A DNA stretch of 64,000 bases from Codonopsis lanceolata. Taxonomy: Eukaryota > Streptophyta > Magnoliopsida > Asterales > Campanulaceae. Positions 1-10,041 of the stretch are shown piece after piece. Positions within the stretch are counted from its first letter, which is position 1, and each line of letters starts with the position of its first letter. The notes beneath the pieces were generated by a model. The model had not been told where the DNA came from. It worked only from the letters and a program-made list of their open reading frames with translations, and searched no databases. Where the stretch lies: positions 113,826,168 through 113,890,167 of the forward strand of contig CM028379.1 in assembly GCA_013146195.2 (NCBI GenBank), given 5' to 3'. Position numbers and translations under genes: made by a program.

Positions 1-894
1 TCTATTCATCTACCTACTTTTTCTTTACTTTTGTTTTCTTCGCTTGAACTAAATTCTAATGTTATGAATCCAAACTTTTTCATTGTTGAATGTTTTTTTG
101 TGTGAACTAGTTTGCATTAAACGTTATTGTTGAATGCTTTTTAATATTTGTACGAAGTATTAGATTTTATCATTTGTTTGTATTAAGTAATTTAGAACCA
201 AAGTATTTGTCTGGTTACGGTTTTCATATATTTTGGGTTGGTTTTGGACCGAACAAAAGTATTGGTTCTCATACATCCTGGGTTGATTCTGCTTCCGATT
301 TTTTTAAGAACCAGTGTATTGGTCTGGTTCTTCGTTTTTTTTAGCAAAAACGAGACCATATCGGACCTTGATCACCCCTAATGGATATGACGATCCAATT
401 AATTTTTTTTTTCACATTCTCGATAAGACTTTCAATTTTTTTATATTCTAGTTGCGAATTTAAATGCATCACAATCAGTATTTTCTTCATTAAAAAATAA
501 CTCTTATGTTTTATTTATTTTTAGTAGTTGGACCCACGATTCATAGAATGAGATCTACAGTTACATCAGAAAAGTATCTTTTAATTGAATGTGAATGAGA
601 AGATAAAAATTGTTCCATGTAATTAAGGATATTGATTACTCATTTGTACACAAAGATTAAACCACAATTGCAATACCGACCGTCTAATTTTCTTGTTAAA
701 GCTTCTTGTGCTTATTTTTTCCTACGTGTGATGGACGTGTTTACACATACAACTAAGTCCCACCCTGAGAGAGACTCGTATTAATTAGTTGACATCTTTT
801 CATTTTATATTTTTAATTGCAGTTTTAAAAAACTAATTCAGAATAATAAATGCTTCTAGGCCATGGTGGACCACATTTTGAGATATCTTTATCC
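1..894. other. Intergenic, no gene seen
   Basis: AT-rich sequence with no supported gene or RNA gene. The only structure seen is the left target-site duplication (880-894) of the SINE that follows. Confidence 0.6.
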
Positions 895-1111
895 GGTATC
901 CAAAAGGGGAAACTCTCCCCAAGAGCCCTACACTTCAGCCCCATGAGAATGTGAGAGGGAAAATCATGGTAACTTAGCGATTAAGTAGCTAGGAGGACCC
1001 GTGTCTAGCACAAGAGGATGAAACCCCCATACTGCGGTTGCTAGGACTCGATCCTTGATCCTGTATCCAAATCTACTAACTCTTAACCAACTGAGTTAAG
1101 CCCGTAAGGAC
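895..1111 (-). mobile_element. tRNA-derived SINE with 15-bp target duplication
   Basis: Read on the minus strand, the element begins with a tRNA-like head. It shows an A-box-like stretch (TAACTCAGTTGG, about 1089-1100) and, about 50 bases on, a B-box-like GGATCGAGTCC (about 1045-1055), the internal RNA polymerase III promoter of tRNA genes. The head is not a tRNA gene: no cloverleaf or 3' acceptor follows, and a tRNA-unrelated body of about 130 bp does. Near-identical 15-bp direct repeats flank it, GAGATATCTTTATCC at 880-894 and GAGATATCATTATCC at 1112-1126 (14 of 15 match), as left by LINE-mediated retroposition. It encodes no protein and would depend on a LINE for movement. Confidence 0.78.
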
Positions 1112-1126
1112 GAGATATCATTATCC

Positions 1127-1646
1127 CTTTGTATTTGCAAGGGATAATGCTAAGCGTGCACCGCCCTTTAAAGTCAATACATTGCCACGGCTGGTTTTCT
1201 ATTATTTTTTTTTTATCTTCATTTTCGTTTTGAAGAAAAATGTGTTTATTTGTAATCATACAAGACTTTGAGAAGAAGTATTGATAATAATTATGCATAT
1301 GTTTTTTAAAATGTGCATCAATAAGTTCAAACCAAATATAAATATTCACTCAATTGTGGGCCAAAAAAATCATCGATTGATATTGTGAATTGTTACTCAC
1401 GACGACCACCTAACATTTGTGCTCTCCCTCGAATAACCTTTAGTCGGATGCCCAAGCTCACCCACCCACGTATCCACTTGTTGGAAATTGGTTGCAAAAA
1501 TTGGTGACGATCAATCTTTGACCAAACGTCGATCTATGTTTCATTGATTGGAATCAGAAGCAAGTTGTATATTATTAATCTACGTTTCATGTAGATATAA
1601 TTAATGTATTTATTTGCTCAAAACTAATTGCAGGAGAATGAGAAAT
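1127..1646. other. Intergenic, no gene seen
   Basis: No supported feature. The open frames here are short, lack recognisable motifs and overlap AT-rich sequence. Confidence 0.5.
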
Positions 1647-1649
1647 TAA

Positions 1650-2381
1650 GGCTCCGTTTGTTTCACGGAAAATGATTTCCGGAAAATGATTTCTGAAAAA
1701 TGAAAAGATTTCGTTTTCAGGTGTTTGGTAAATCTTTTGAAAATATGTCGGAAAACATTTTCGGGTGTTTGGCAAACGTACGGAAAATGCTACGGAAAAC
1801 AATATATGAATAAATACAAAAAAATATATTCTAATATTAATGCTCATATTAAATATAAGATAGTGTTGAGATTTAAGTAATTTTTCATTAGTAACCTCAA
1901 TTTATCATCAATCGTGTCAAATCAATAAGGTTCATCTTTTTTCGATCTCAAAAATACAAATAAAAAAATTGATAATTGATATGAAAAAAAAACGTTTTAA
2001 AAAAGAAAATGAACAATATTTGAGACGTCCCTAAAAAATATAGCTGCCACTAATTTTAGGATATACTGAGTATTTATTAAAATGATAATTTATAAAGTGT
2101 GCACAAACTCCATTTATATTTCTAAATAATTTATTTGTTTAGTGAAATATTGTGCATGTATGTAAATATGTGTACTCGTGGAAGGGGGCGGAGATGTGCT
2201 CAAACTTTTGGAAAATGACTTACGGAAAATGAATCCGTAAGTCATTTTCCGGAAAAGAAGGCTTCATTTTCCGTTGACTCGGAAAAGCTTTTACGTTGAC
2301 TACATTTTCCTAAGGTTACCAAACACCGGAAAATAAGGAAAACGTTTTCCGTAAGTCATTTTCCGTGAAACAAACGGAGCC
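1650..2381 (+). mobile_element. Tourist-like MITE (PIF/Harbinger type), copy 1
   Basis: A 732-bp non-coding element. It begins GGCTCCGTTTGTTTCACGGA and ends with the inverted complement of the same sequence, so the terminal inverted repeats are at least 20 bp. It is flanked by TAA at 1647-1649 and 2382-2384, the 3-bp TWA target typical of PIF/Harbinger and Tourist elements. The subterminal parts are rich in repeated GGAAAATGA and TTTTCCG motifs that can pair. No transposase frame is present, so it would need an enzyme supplied in trans. A second copy in the opposite orientation lies at 7418-8757. Confidence 0.88.
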
Positions 2382-2384
2382 TAA

Positions 2385-4027
2385 TACACAACTTGACATT
2401 ATACTTAAAGAGTAAATTCGTATATCTCTATATGGAAAGTCATATCGCATATTGTAAATATAAGATGTAAGTGACTAAGAGAGCACTAGATTGATGGGTG
2501 CACTTTATAAAAATGCAATCATGTGTTCCAAGGTGCATCATAGCTAACACAAAGTAGCTGCTCTGATGGTGCTTGCCCTCACAAGCTCACGTAGGTCGGG
2601 TGAAGAGCCTTAAAACTAGGGCCGGTCATGGGCGCAGGGCAGTTACGGGCTCATAAGAATGGTAGTATCACTCACATTCTCGTGTTGATGAAAGTCTTGG
2701 GGGTATTCTAGTACTTCGTCGAAAACTTTTTAGTCGTTATATCTTGGGAACGATTGCAGAAGAACGTAAGCACAGAGTATGGGGCAATTTTATCTTGCGG
2801 AAAAATAGTTAATCTGTTGCATCGATTTTGCATATTTAATTTTGTTTTGCGTGTTTGCTTTGTTTTGTTTTGCTGGTCCAACACCCTTTATCGTTCCTCA
2901 GTAGCCCCACAAAATGCTTGGGACTCCATGATAACTTGTTTGGTTGGTGATGGATGTTTGATTAGAAATTTAAAATAGAAACGAAGCATTCCTATTCCAA
3001 GATTGAGAGGGTTCATGAAATCATAATTTGAGGTGATTCGAAGCATTTCTAAGCCGCTCAAACACTATATTGTAAGGATTTAGTAGGGAGAATAATGGAT
3101 GATGGATTGAAAGTGAAGTATTCGTATTCTAAGCATTTCAGTCGTTTTGGTGCTGGTAGTGGTACGTATTAATTGTTTGAATAACATTGATTTGAAAACA
3201 TGCATGGGGATGGGGATGGGGATATAACTGGAATGAAAATGAAGAGTTTCCAATAATGGAGGCCAAGTTGGTGATGTAGGAAAAAAAGTGTCAAAAACTG
3301 AAACAACATCCGATTCTACGCATCTAATTATGTCACCATTTACGTTTACGTTTCTTAATTAATCAATTGATGCTTTCTTTCTTGTCAATTTGAATATGGA
3401 GGACTGGAGGAGTAACTCTATCTCACTCTTTCCTTGCTTGGTTCCAAACACCAATTTTTACAATAAAGTCCGCAACTTTTCAACTTTGAATTTTACAAGA
3501 CTAAGTACGTGTAAGTTGTAAGTTGTAACAAATATTTTCCAAAAAATTTCATCCGTTCCCACTTCATCACTATAACCATGTACAATGGTGGATTTTAGAG
3601 GGTGCTTAAGAAAAGCATAGCAAACAATGGGGATTGAGGAGGGGAGTAAGTGCTTCGGCTTACTTCGATTTTTTGGCTTAAATAAATTCTTTTTAATCAA
3701 ATTAACGAATATTAAATATACCAATAAAAATTAGCCAAATAAGATTTTAATTTGTAACCAATAGCAAATATTAAAAAAAAAAGTTTTAAAAGTAAATTAT
3801 CATAAATAAAATATTGATGTTTACTGTTTATCATCACACACATCAATCTAACAAAAACAATGGAAGAAAAAAAGTCTTCCAATAATGTCAAGTTGGTTTG
3901 GTTTGATAACTAATATACATTCATATATACATATATATGACTATATCAAATTCAAAGTGCCTAGATATGGATCTAATTAGATAATCCAACAGTTCAGAAT
4001 AATTAACAAATGTTATATAATATTATA
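2385..4027. other. Intergenic, no gene seen
   Basis: About 1.6 kb without a supported gene. A short GGGATG run occurs near 3206-3224. The reading frames at 2754-2978 and 3458-3724 show no domain and no codon signal that I can recognise. Confidence 0.5.
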
Positions 4028-4029
4028 TA

Positions 4030-4296
4030 CTCCCTCTATCCTAAAATATATGACGTTTTGAGATTTTTCACACAGACCAAAGAAACATATTGTAAAGACT
4101 AAACTGTTCATATCTAAATATTAATGAGGTGTCTTGATATTCATACTCAAATAATCAAACACGAGTTACAGAGTCAATACATATGAGTAGAATTCAAAAA
4201 ATATATATGGAAAAGGTTCCTTAAAAATTGCAAAATGTCATCTATTTTAGAATAAAAAAACTCTCTCAAATGTCATATATTTTAAAACGGAGGGAG
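4030..4296 (+). mobile_element. Stowaway-like MITE, subfamily A
   Basis: A 267-bp element starting CTCCCTCTATCCTAAAATAT and ending with the complementary ATATTTTAAAACGGAGGGAG. TA dinucleotides at 4028-4029 and 4297-4298 form the target duplication. CTCCCTCCGTCC-type termini with a TA target identify the Tc1/mariner-derived Stowaway group. It is non-coding. A related copy with the same ATATATGACGTTTT subterminal motif is at 8266-8502. Confidence 0.85.
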
Positions 4297-4319
4297 TATA
4301 TATATATATATATATATAA
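4297..4319. repeat. (TA)n microsatellite
   Basis: About 23 bp of alternating TA directly abutting the right end of the Stowaway element, so its first TA doubles as the target-site duplication. Confidence 0.9.
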
Positions 4320-4647
4320 GAATAATTTAGTTTGGTTCGATTCAGTTTTGTTTAGTTTGATCTAAAAAACTGCAACATGAACTTGATTTACTTTGGTTCG
4401 GTGGTTCCAACTTACACCCATATCTAAGAGGGAGCTTATTTAGGGAAAAAGTAGATTGGGTAGGAACTTAAGACGTCGGAGCTTAGCAAGGTAAAAATGT
4501 CAAAAATTGTTTTGTTTTTAGCAAATTTTCACCGATTTTTTTAAAATTTTCAAAATGAAACATTTTTCTCTGTAAATAAAGAGTTGTTTTGCTTCATTTA
4601 GATATCATATTAATTTTCTAAAATCGCAAAAACAAAGTTATTTATTA

Positions 4648-4986
4648 CTCCTCTGTTCCTAAATTAAAGTTTTATTTGACCCGGTATACCGTTTAATAAA
4701 AAGTAAATGACTACATTATAAATATTAATATAATGTGTGATTTTCTTTAATATCCTTGTGTATATTGTCATAATTAAAATAGGTATAAAAAAAGGGTAAA
4801 ATTGTAAATTATTTTTTTAAAAAGTTCTAAAAGAGAATTTTGGATAAGACCGTTTATAGATAATTTTTATAAGATATGTCTTTTTTATCCGACCTATTGT
4901 ATGTTGGTGGATTAAGCTGTGAGAGAGTGAGCTCCGTTTTACAAATTAAGATCCGTAAGAGGACAATTATTTTAAAACGAAAAGAA
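4648..4986 (+). mobile_element. Degenerate Stowaway-like element
   Basis: The left edge CTCCTCTGTTCCTAAATT follows a TA. The right edge, ATTATTTTAAAACGAAAAGA, is a loose inverted match to it and is followed by TA. Length (about 340 bp) and layout resemble the Stowaway elements around it, but the termini are eroded, so the limits are approximate. Confidence 0.4.
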
Positions 4987-5559
4987 TACAACATATAAAG
5001 TAATTGGATATTGTGACAGTATTAGAAGAAAGATTTTGTTTGTGTAACTTACTAATAGTTTAAAATTTAAATGTTGTTTTGTAATAAAATTTGGTTGGGA
5101 AAGATGGTTAAGCTCCGCGTAAGCTTTTGAAGGTGTATTTGGAATGATGATGTGAGGATTGATTTTTAAAATTTTACATTATCATTTTTAATAATTAATT
5201 ATTAACTAAAAATTAAAGGAGAGGTAGAAAAAATGAAAACACAAAAATAGGGAGAACGAAATCGTTTACACGACTTGAATCAAAAGAGTAGAATTCCTGG
5301 ATCGTCTTTGGAGACTGCCCCCCAGCTGTTACCAGAGTATCAGGTAGGTACTTCCCGGTGAAGGTCACATCTCAAAACGTCACTACGTAACACTTTCCCT
5401 ACTTTCTCTCTACTCCCGACTCCCGAGTTCTCGCCAAGCAACTTGCGGCTCACAGTCGCAAACAGTTGAGGATATCAAATTGTATGTGGCGACACGCTTG
5501 CGTTAACCTAGGAAGTAGGAACGGCTTACAGACTACAGAGTCCAGCCCCTGTTCTGTAT

Positions 5560-5749
5560 CCACGTCACTTCTAGAACTTATCCCCTGCAATGCAATGCCT
5601 CTTTACTGTTATTGGTTGTTACATATACACGTGTAAAATAAGTCCTGCCACGTCAGGTCATTGTCCTACCGAGCGATTAATATTATTACTCGAGTAGTAT
5701 TCAAATTAATCGGACGGCGCTGGCGTGCTGGCTGCAGCCAAACACGTGT
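5560..5749. promoter_or_regulatory. Cluster of ACGT-core (G-box/ABRE-like) motifs
   Basis: Four ACGT-core motifs fall within 190 bp: CCACGTCA at 5560-5567, the palindrome ACACGTGT at 5627-5634, CCACGTCA at 5648-5655 and ACACGTGT at 5742-5749. In plants such motifs bind bZIP and bHLH factors and are found in promoters responding to abscisic acid or light. The stretch from about 5290 to 5760 is less AT-rich than its surroundings and is not an obvious transposon. However, no gene that it could serve is recognised on either side, so a regulatory role is inference only. Confidence 0.3.
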
Positions 5750-6140
5750 ACATGAATAGATTCATCTCGTGATTTCATTACTTTGAAATACTAACGAGAA
5801 ATAAATGTATTTTGCCGGTTTCTCGGGAAGGTTCATTGCTCGGTCAATTTTTCAAAAGAATATTAGGTTTGACTCGATGAATAATGTATAAATAACTTTA
5901 TTATAAACACAAAAATTGTGTGTTTCTTAAAATGATTTAATATTACTCTCTTCGATGCAACGAATCCATTATACTATTTTAGAATGTTTCTTTAAAAATT
6001 TATTTTTTAAAATTATTATTACAATTTCTATAATATTTCATCTTTACGCTTCACTTGTGTTGTAAGCATATTGTTTGTCCTCGAGTATTTTTGAAATTAT
6101 GACAAATTTTAATTACATTAATATATCTCCTTAATAATTA

Positions 6141-6397
6141 CTCCTCCGTCCTTAAATTATCGTTCTCCTTTCATTTTTCGTCCGTCCCAAAATAATTGTC
6201 CACTTTGAAACTTACCTTTTTAGAACATCATTTTTACCACTTTACCCTTACTTTTTCACTCTACTTTAATTATGAGCCACATACACATGGACATTAAAGG
6301 AAACTACACATTAAACCAATATAAATAATCAAGTCAATTATTTTTTCTTAAACTGTGCTCCGGGTCAACCAGGACGATTATTTAGAGACATAGGGAG
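6141..6397 (+). mobile_element. Stowaway-like MITE, subfamily B, copy 1
   Basis: A 257-bp element starting CTCCTCCGTCCTTAAATTAT and ending ATTTAGAGACATAGGGAG, with TA at 6139-6140 and 6398-6399. It contains the internal CGTCCGTCCCAAAATAATTG shared with the copies at 6538-6796 (inverted) and 23332-23588 (same orientation). It has no coding capacity. Confidence 0.85.
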
Positions 6398-6537
6398 TAT
6401 AATTTTCATATTGAGATTCTTTAGGTGAAACGAATAAAGTATTATGCTGGGATGCAAATTTTATATTTACTCCGTGCTAAAAACACAAGTATATAATGGA
6501 AACAACGTAAAAATTTACTTGATTAATTAATATAATA

Positions 6538-6796
6538 CTCCCTCCGTCCCTAAATAACCGTCCTAATTGACCCGACGCACAGTTTAAGAAAAAACAATTG
6601 ACTTGATTATTTATATTGGTTTAATGTGTAGTTTCCTTTAAAGCATATGTGTATGTGACTCATAATTAAAGTAGAGTGAAAAAGTAATGATAAAGTGGTA
6701 AAAGTAATGTTCTAAAAAGGTAAGTTTCAAACTAGACAATTATTTTGGGACGGACGAAAAAAGGAAAGAAAGACGATAATTTAGGGATGGAGGGAG
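6538..6796 (-). mobile_element. Stowaway-like MITE, subfamily B, copy 2 (inverted)
   Basis: A 259-bp element with CTCCCTCCGTCCCTAAATAA at one end and TTTAGGGATGGAGGGAG at the other, flanked by TA at 6536-6537 and 6797-6798. Its reverse complement matches the element at 6141-6397 over essentially its full length with a modest number of differences. The two form a head-to-head pair about 140 bp apart. Confidence 0.87.
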
Positions 6797-7947
6797 TAAT
6801 TAATATTCTATCTTTTCTTTGGGCATAAACATCAAGTAGATAGTTTTTAAAAAGTTACTAGATCTTTATGTCATGCCTATGACACGGTGTCTGTATATTT
6901 GATTTCGTCAATTGAAATGACAATGCCTAAATAGAAGGTGCAATTTAAAGAAATGTTAAAGTTGAATGATACATTGTTTCAAGTGAAAATTGAGAGATTG
7001 ATGTTTTATAAGGGGTGAATGTTTAGAAAATTAATCACATGGTGTGACTTTGTAATATGAAAGAAGAAAAATAGGCGACTGCTCGTAATATTAATTGTAG
7101 GGGGTAACTTGTAATAGGGAAAGAAAAAAATTGGGAGTTAAAAATGGATAACTACTCACACATGTAAATGTGAGGGTGAATCTCAACCGTTAAATTTTTT
7201 AAGATAATTTAATCTCAACCACTTAATATCTCTAGTCAATTACCTTAACTGTTTTATAATATAGACTAGATCTTCATGCCCGTGTCCAAAGTTCTAAAAG
7301 TCGTTAGGCGGGCGCTAGGCGCCAGACCAGTGCCTAGCGCCTAGGGGACTAGTCGAGGCTAGGCGGGGCCTAGAAATTAAGGCATAATTACCATAGTCCT
7401 CAATTTTTTTAGTGTAAAGCTCCGTTTGTTTTATGGAAAATAGCTTCCGGAAAACGTTTTCATCATTTTCCGGTGTTTGGTAACCTTAGGAAAATGTAGT
7501 CAACGTAAAAGCTTTTCCAAGTCAACGGAAAATGAAGCTTTTTTTTTTTTTGGAAAATGACTTACGGATTTATTTTCCGTAAGTCATTTTCCGAAAATTC
7601 GAGCATCCCTCCGCGCCCTTCCAAAATTACACATATTTACATACACACATAATATTTCACTCAACAAATAAATTGTTTAGAAATATAAATTGAGTTTGTG
7701 CACATTATTTATAAAATTATAATTTTAAAAATATTCACTATGTCCTAAAATTAGTGTCCACTATATTTTATTATTATTTAAGGACATTCCAAACATTATT
7801 TATTTTATTTTTAAAAACAAATTTTCTTATCAATTATCAAAAAAAATTATTGTGAGCTTAAAAAAAGATGAACTTTGTTGATTTGACATCATTAATGATA
7901 AATTGATGGTTATTAAAAGAAAATTACTTAAAGTTCAACACTATTTT

Positions 7948-8551
7948 CAGTGGTGGATCCACATGAGTAGTAGGGGTGTACATGGACACCGCCCAAGAAA
8001 AACAAAAATTGGAGGAGGTTTGTAATATTTGACAATTGGACCCCTCCAAAATTTTCTGTTGGACCCCTCCCAAATTCTCTGTAATGAATATTGTCAAGAA
8101 GAATTTTACGAAATTGAATGTCTGATTAACTTGTAAATGATTTTCTTGTATGTTATATCGAAAAAGACATGTTAATGAATGTTAGTAATGAAGATATAAT
8201 TATGTGTTTTCAACGCATGAAAACGCGTAAAAGATAATTGTAATTTCTATTTTTTTATGTAATACTCCATCCCTCCCAAAATATATGACGTTTTAAGAGA
8301 GCTTTTTTTTTTTTGTTTCAAAATAGATTACAATTTGCAATTTTCAAGGAACTTTTGACTCTGTAACTCGTGTTTGGCTACTTGGGCAAAGATATCAAGT
8401 CACCTCATTAATGTTTGGATATAGGTAGTTTAGTGTTTACAATATGTTTACTTGATCGTTGTGAAAAGTCTCAAAACGCCTTATATTTTGGGACAGAAAG
8501 AGTAGTTAAAATTCTGGACACTGGTCAACATTATTCTTGGATCCGCAACTG
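7948..8551. mobile_element. Terminal-inverted-repeat element of uncertain class inside the Tourist copy
   Basis: It begins CAGTGGTGGATCCA and ends TGGATCCGCAACTG, an imperfect inverted repeat. Comparison with the uninterrupted Tourist copy 1 shows extra DNA at exactly this place. A Stowaway element is nested inside it. The target duplication is eroded, so the superfamily (hAT or other) cannot be fixed. Confidence 0.55.
8266..8502 (+). mobile_element. Stowaway-like MITE, subfamily A, copy 2
   Basis: A 237-bp element beginning CTCCATCCCTCCCAAAATAT and ending ATATTTTGGGACAGAAAGAG, with TA at 8264-8265 and 8503-8504. It shares ATATATGACGTTTT with the element at 4030-4296. It is the innermost layer of the nest at 7287-9198. 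Confidence 0.8.
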
Positions 8552-9604
8552 CGTTTTATATTCAATATGTGTATTAATATTAGAATATATTTTTTGTATT
8601 TATTCATATATTGTTTTCCGTAACATTTTTCGTGTATTTGCCAAACATCCAAAAATATTTTTCGACATATTTTCAAAAGATTTGCCAAACACCTAAAAAT
8701 GAAATCTTTTCATTTTCCAGAAAATCATTTTCTGGAAATCATCTTCCGCGAAACTCCCTCGTTAGTCGTTACTCCCTCAGTCCCCCCTCATCACTCATTA
8801 TTGATGAACACGCCTTCTCCATCTCATACTCTCTCACATCAACCCTCTCCCTCATTCATTCACTTAATATTCGACTCCCTCCACTGATATCTTTCACAAG
8901 TTCAGTCTTCCGGTACTACTCTAGCCGTTTCCCCTTCTTAGTTCCCCTTTCTCAATTTCCCCTTCTCATTTCTCCGTCGAAAAGGGTATGACGAGGCGAT
9001 AAGGATAATTTGTTTTTCTTTCCTTCTCCCACATATTTTCTGAAATTCAATTCGGGGGACTTAGGCAAAGTCGTCGCCTAAGGCGACAAGTTGGCGATTT
9101 TTCCCACAAGTGATTTTTTGACCAATTTGAAGGAAGTCGCGGTGGTGGGGGTGCCGTCTAGCGCCTAGGTGCCGCTTAGGTCGATTTTTAGAACCATGCA
9201 CATGTCTATGACATGATGCCAGTATGTCTAATTTTGTAAATTGAAATGACTGTGCATAAATTGAAGGTGCGACTTAAAAAATATTACAGTTGAGGGGTAC
9301 ATTGCTTCAAGTGGTAGTTGAAGGATTGATGTTTTATAAGGGATGACTGTTCAGAAGATTAATCGTATGGTGTAACTTTTAATATGAAGATAAAATATTT
9401 GGAGAAGAAAAATGATGACCGCTCATAATATTAATTATAGGGGGTAACTTATAATAGGGAAAGAAAAAATAGGAAATTAAAAATGGATAACTACTCACAC
9501 ATGTGAATGTGAGGGATAAATCCTCAATCGTTAAATTTGTTAAGATAATTTAATATCAACTTCTGAATAGTCCTAATCAATTACTTAACTGTTTTATAAT
9601 ATAG

Positions 9605-10041
9605 ATTGTTAATATCATAAAATAAAATGACTTTAAATAAAACCCAATCATTTTCATGCTAAACATTGAAATTAGTGTCCAAAAGATCTACTGTATAGTT
9701 AATATTTGATAAAAAATTAATAAGATTACATTTTTAAAAATTATTCAATAGTATTCTCTTGATCGTTTGTGTAAAAAAATATTACGGACGATGTATCAAT
9801 ATTTGGGCATCTTTAAAAAGCATATATATATAAATTGAGACTATCAATTAAAGGGAAAATTAAATCAATAATACAAATAAGTTTTAAAAAAGTAAAAAGT
9901 GAACACATTTTAGAATTAACTTTTAAAATAGGTTTCTTGTAAAACGGTGTTAGAGATTTTAATTGGTAAGATGTAGCATCACTTTCCCACAGTATAATCC
10001 ACAATACACCGTAAGTGCAGTAAAAAGTATCCATTTTACTA
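9605..10041. other. Intergenic, no gene seen
   Basis: AT-rich sequence between the tandem duplication and the long-inverted-repeat element. The minus-strand frame at 9813-10175 has no motif and runs into the repeat arm. Confidence 0.5.

Larger units (their letters stand above)
7418..8757 (-). mobile_element. Tourist-like MITE, copy 2, interrupted
   Basis: The left end AGCTCCGTTTGTTTTATGGA follows TAA and matches the inverted right end of copy 1 (1650-2381), so this copy lies in the opposite orientation. The right end has lost the outermost TCCGTTTG bases and no clear TAA follows. Subtracting the insertion at 7948-8551 leaves about 736 bp, against 732 bp for copy 1. The frames at 8415-8991 are shadows of this repeat. 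Confidence 0.75.
7287..9198 (+). mobile_element. Non-autonomous hAT element, AGGCG-rich family, carrying nested elements
   Basis: The termini are CAAAGTTCTAAAAGTCG and, inverted, CATGGTTCTAAAAATCG. The 8-bp flanks are CCCGTGTC (7279-7286) and CACATGTC (9199-9206), a 6-of-8 match that fits an old hAT target duplication. Removing the element restores continuity with tandem unit 1. The subterminal parts are rich in GGCGCTAGGCGCC-like words, seen also at 23815-24355 and in fragments at 23085-23240 and 28205-28370. About 1.34 kb of its 1.9 kb is a later Tourist insertion. No transposase is encoded. Confidence 0.78.
6857..9604. repeat. 408-bp tandem duplication, second unit split by a hAT element
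   Basis: Unit 1 runs 6857-7264, from ACTAGATCTTTATG to GTTTTATAATATAG. Unit 2 begins with the same word at 7265 (ACTAGATCTTCATG), is interrupted at 7287-9198, then resumes as TATGACATGATGCC and ends GTTTTATAATATAG at 9604. The units match along their length, for example GGGGGTAACTTGTAATAGGG at 7100-7119 against GGGGGTAACTTATAATAGGG at 9440-9459. No coding frame or transposon ends are recognised. The unit may be a relic of an unknown repeat. Confidence 0.78.

Noticed and set aside
1045..1111. A tRNA gene on the minus strand
   Set aside because: A- and B-box-like parts are present, but there is no cloverleaf, and the flanking duplication shows a SINE.
7940..8559. A clean 8-bp hAT target duplication around the CAGTGGTGGATCCA element
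   Set aside because: Flanks ACTATTTT and CGTTTTAT agree at only half the positions, so the class was left open.
8415..8991. Two overlapping plus-strand frames
   Set aside because: They translate Tourist and hAT repeat sequence.
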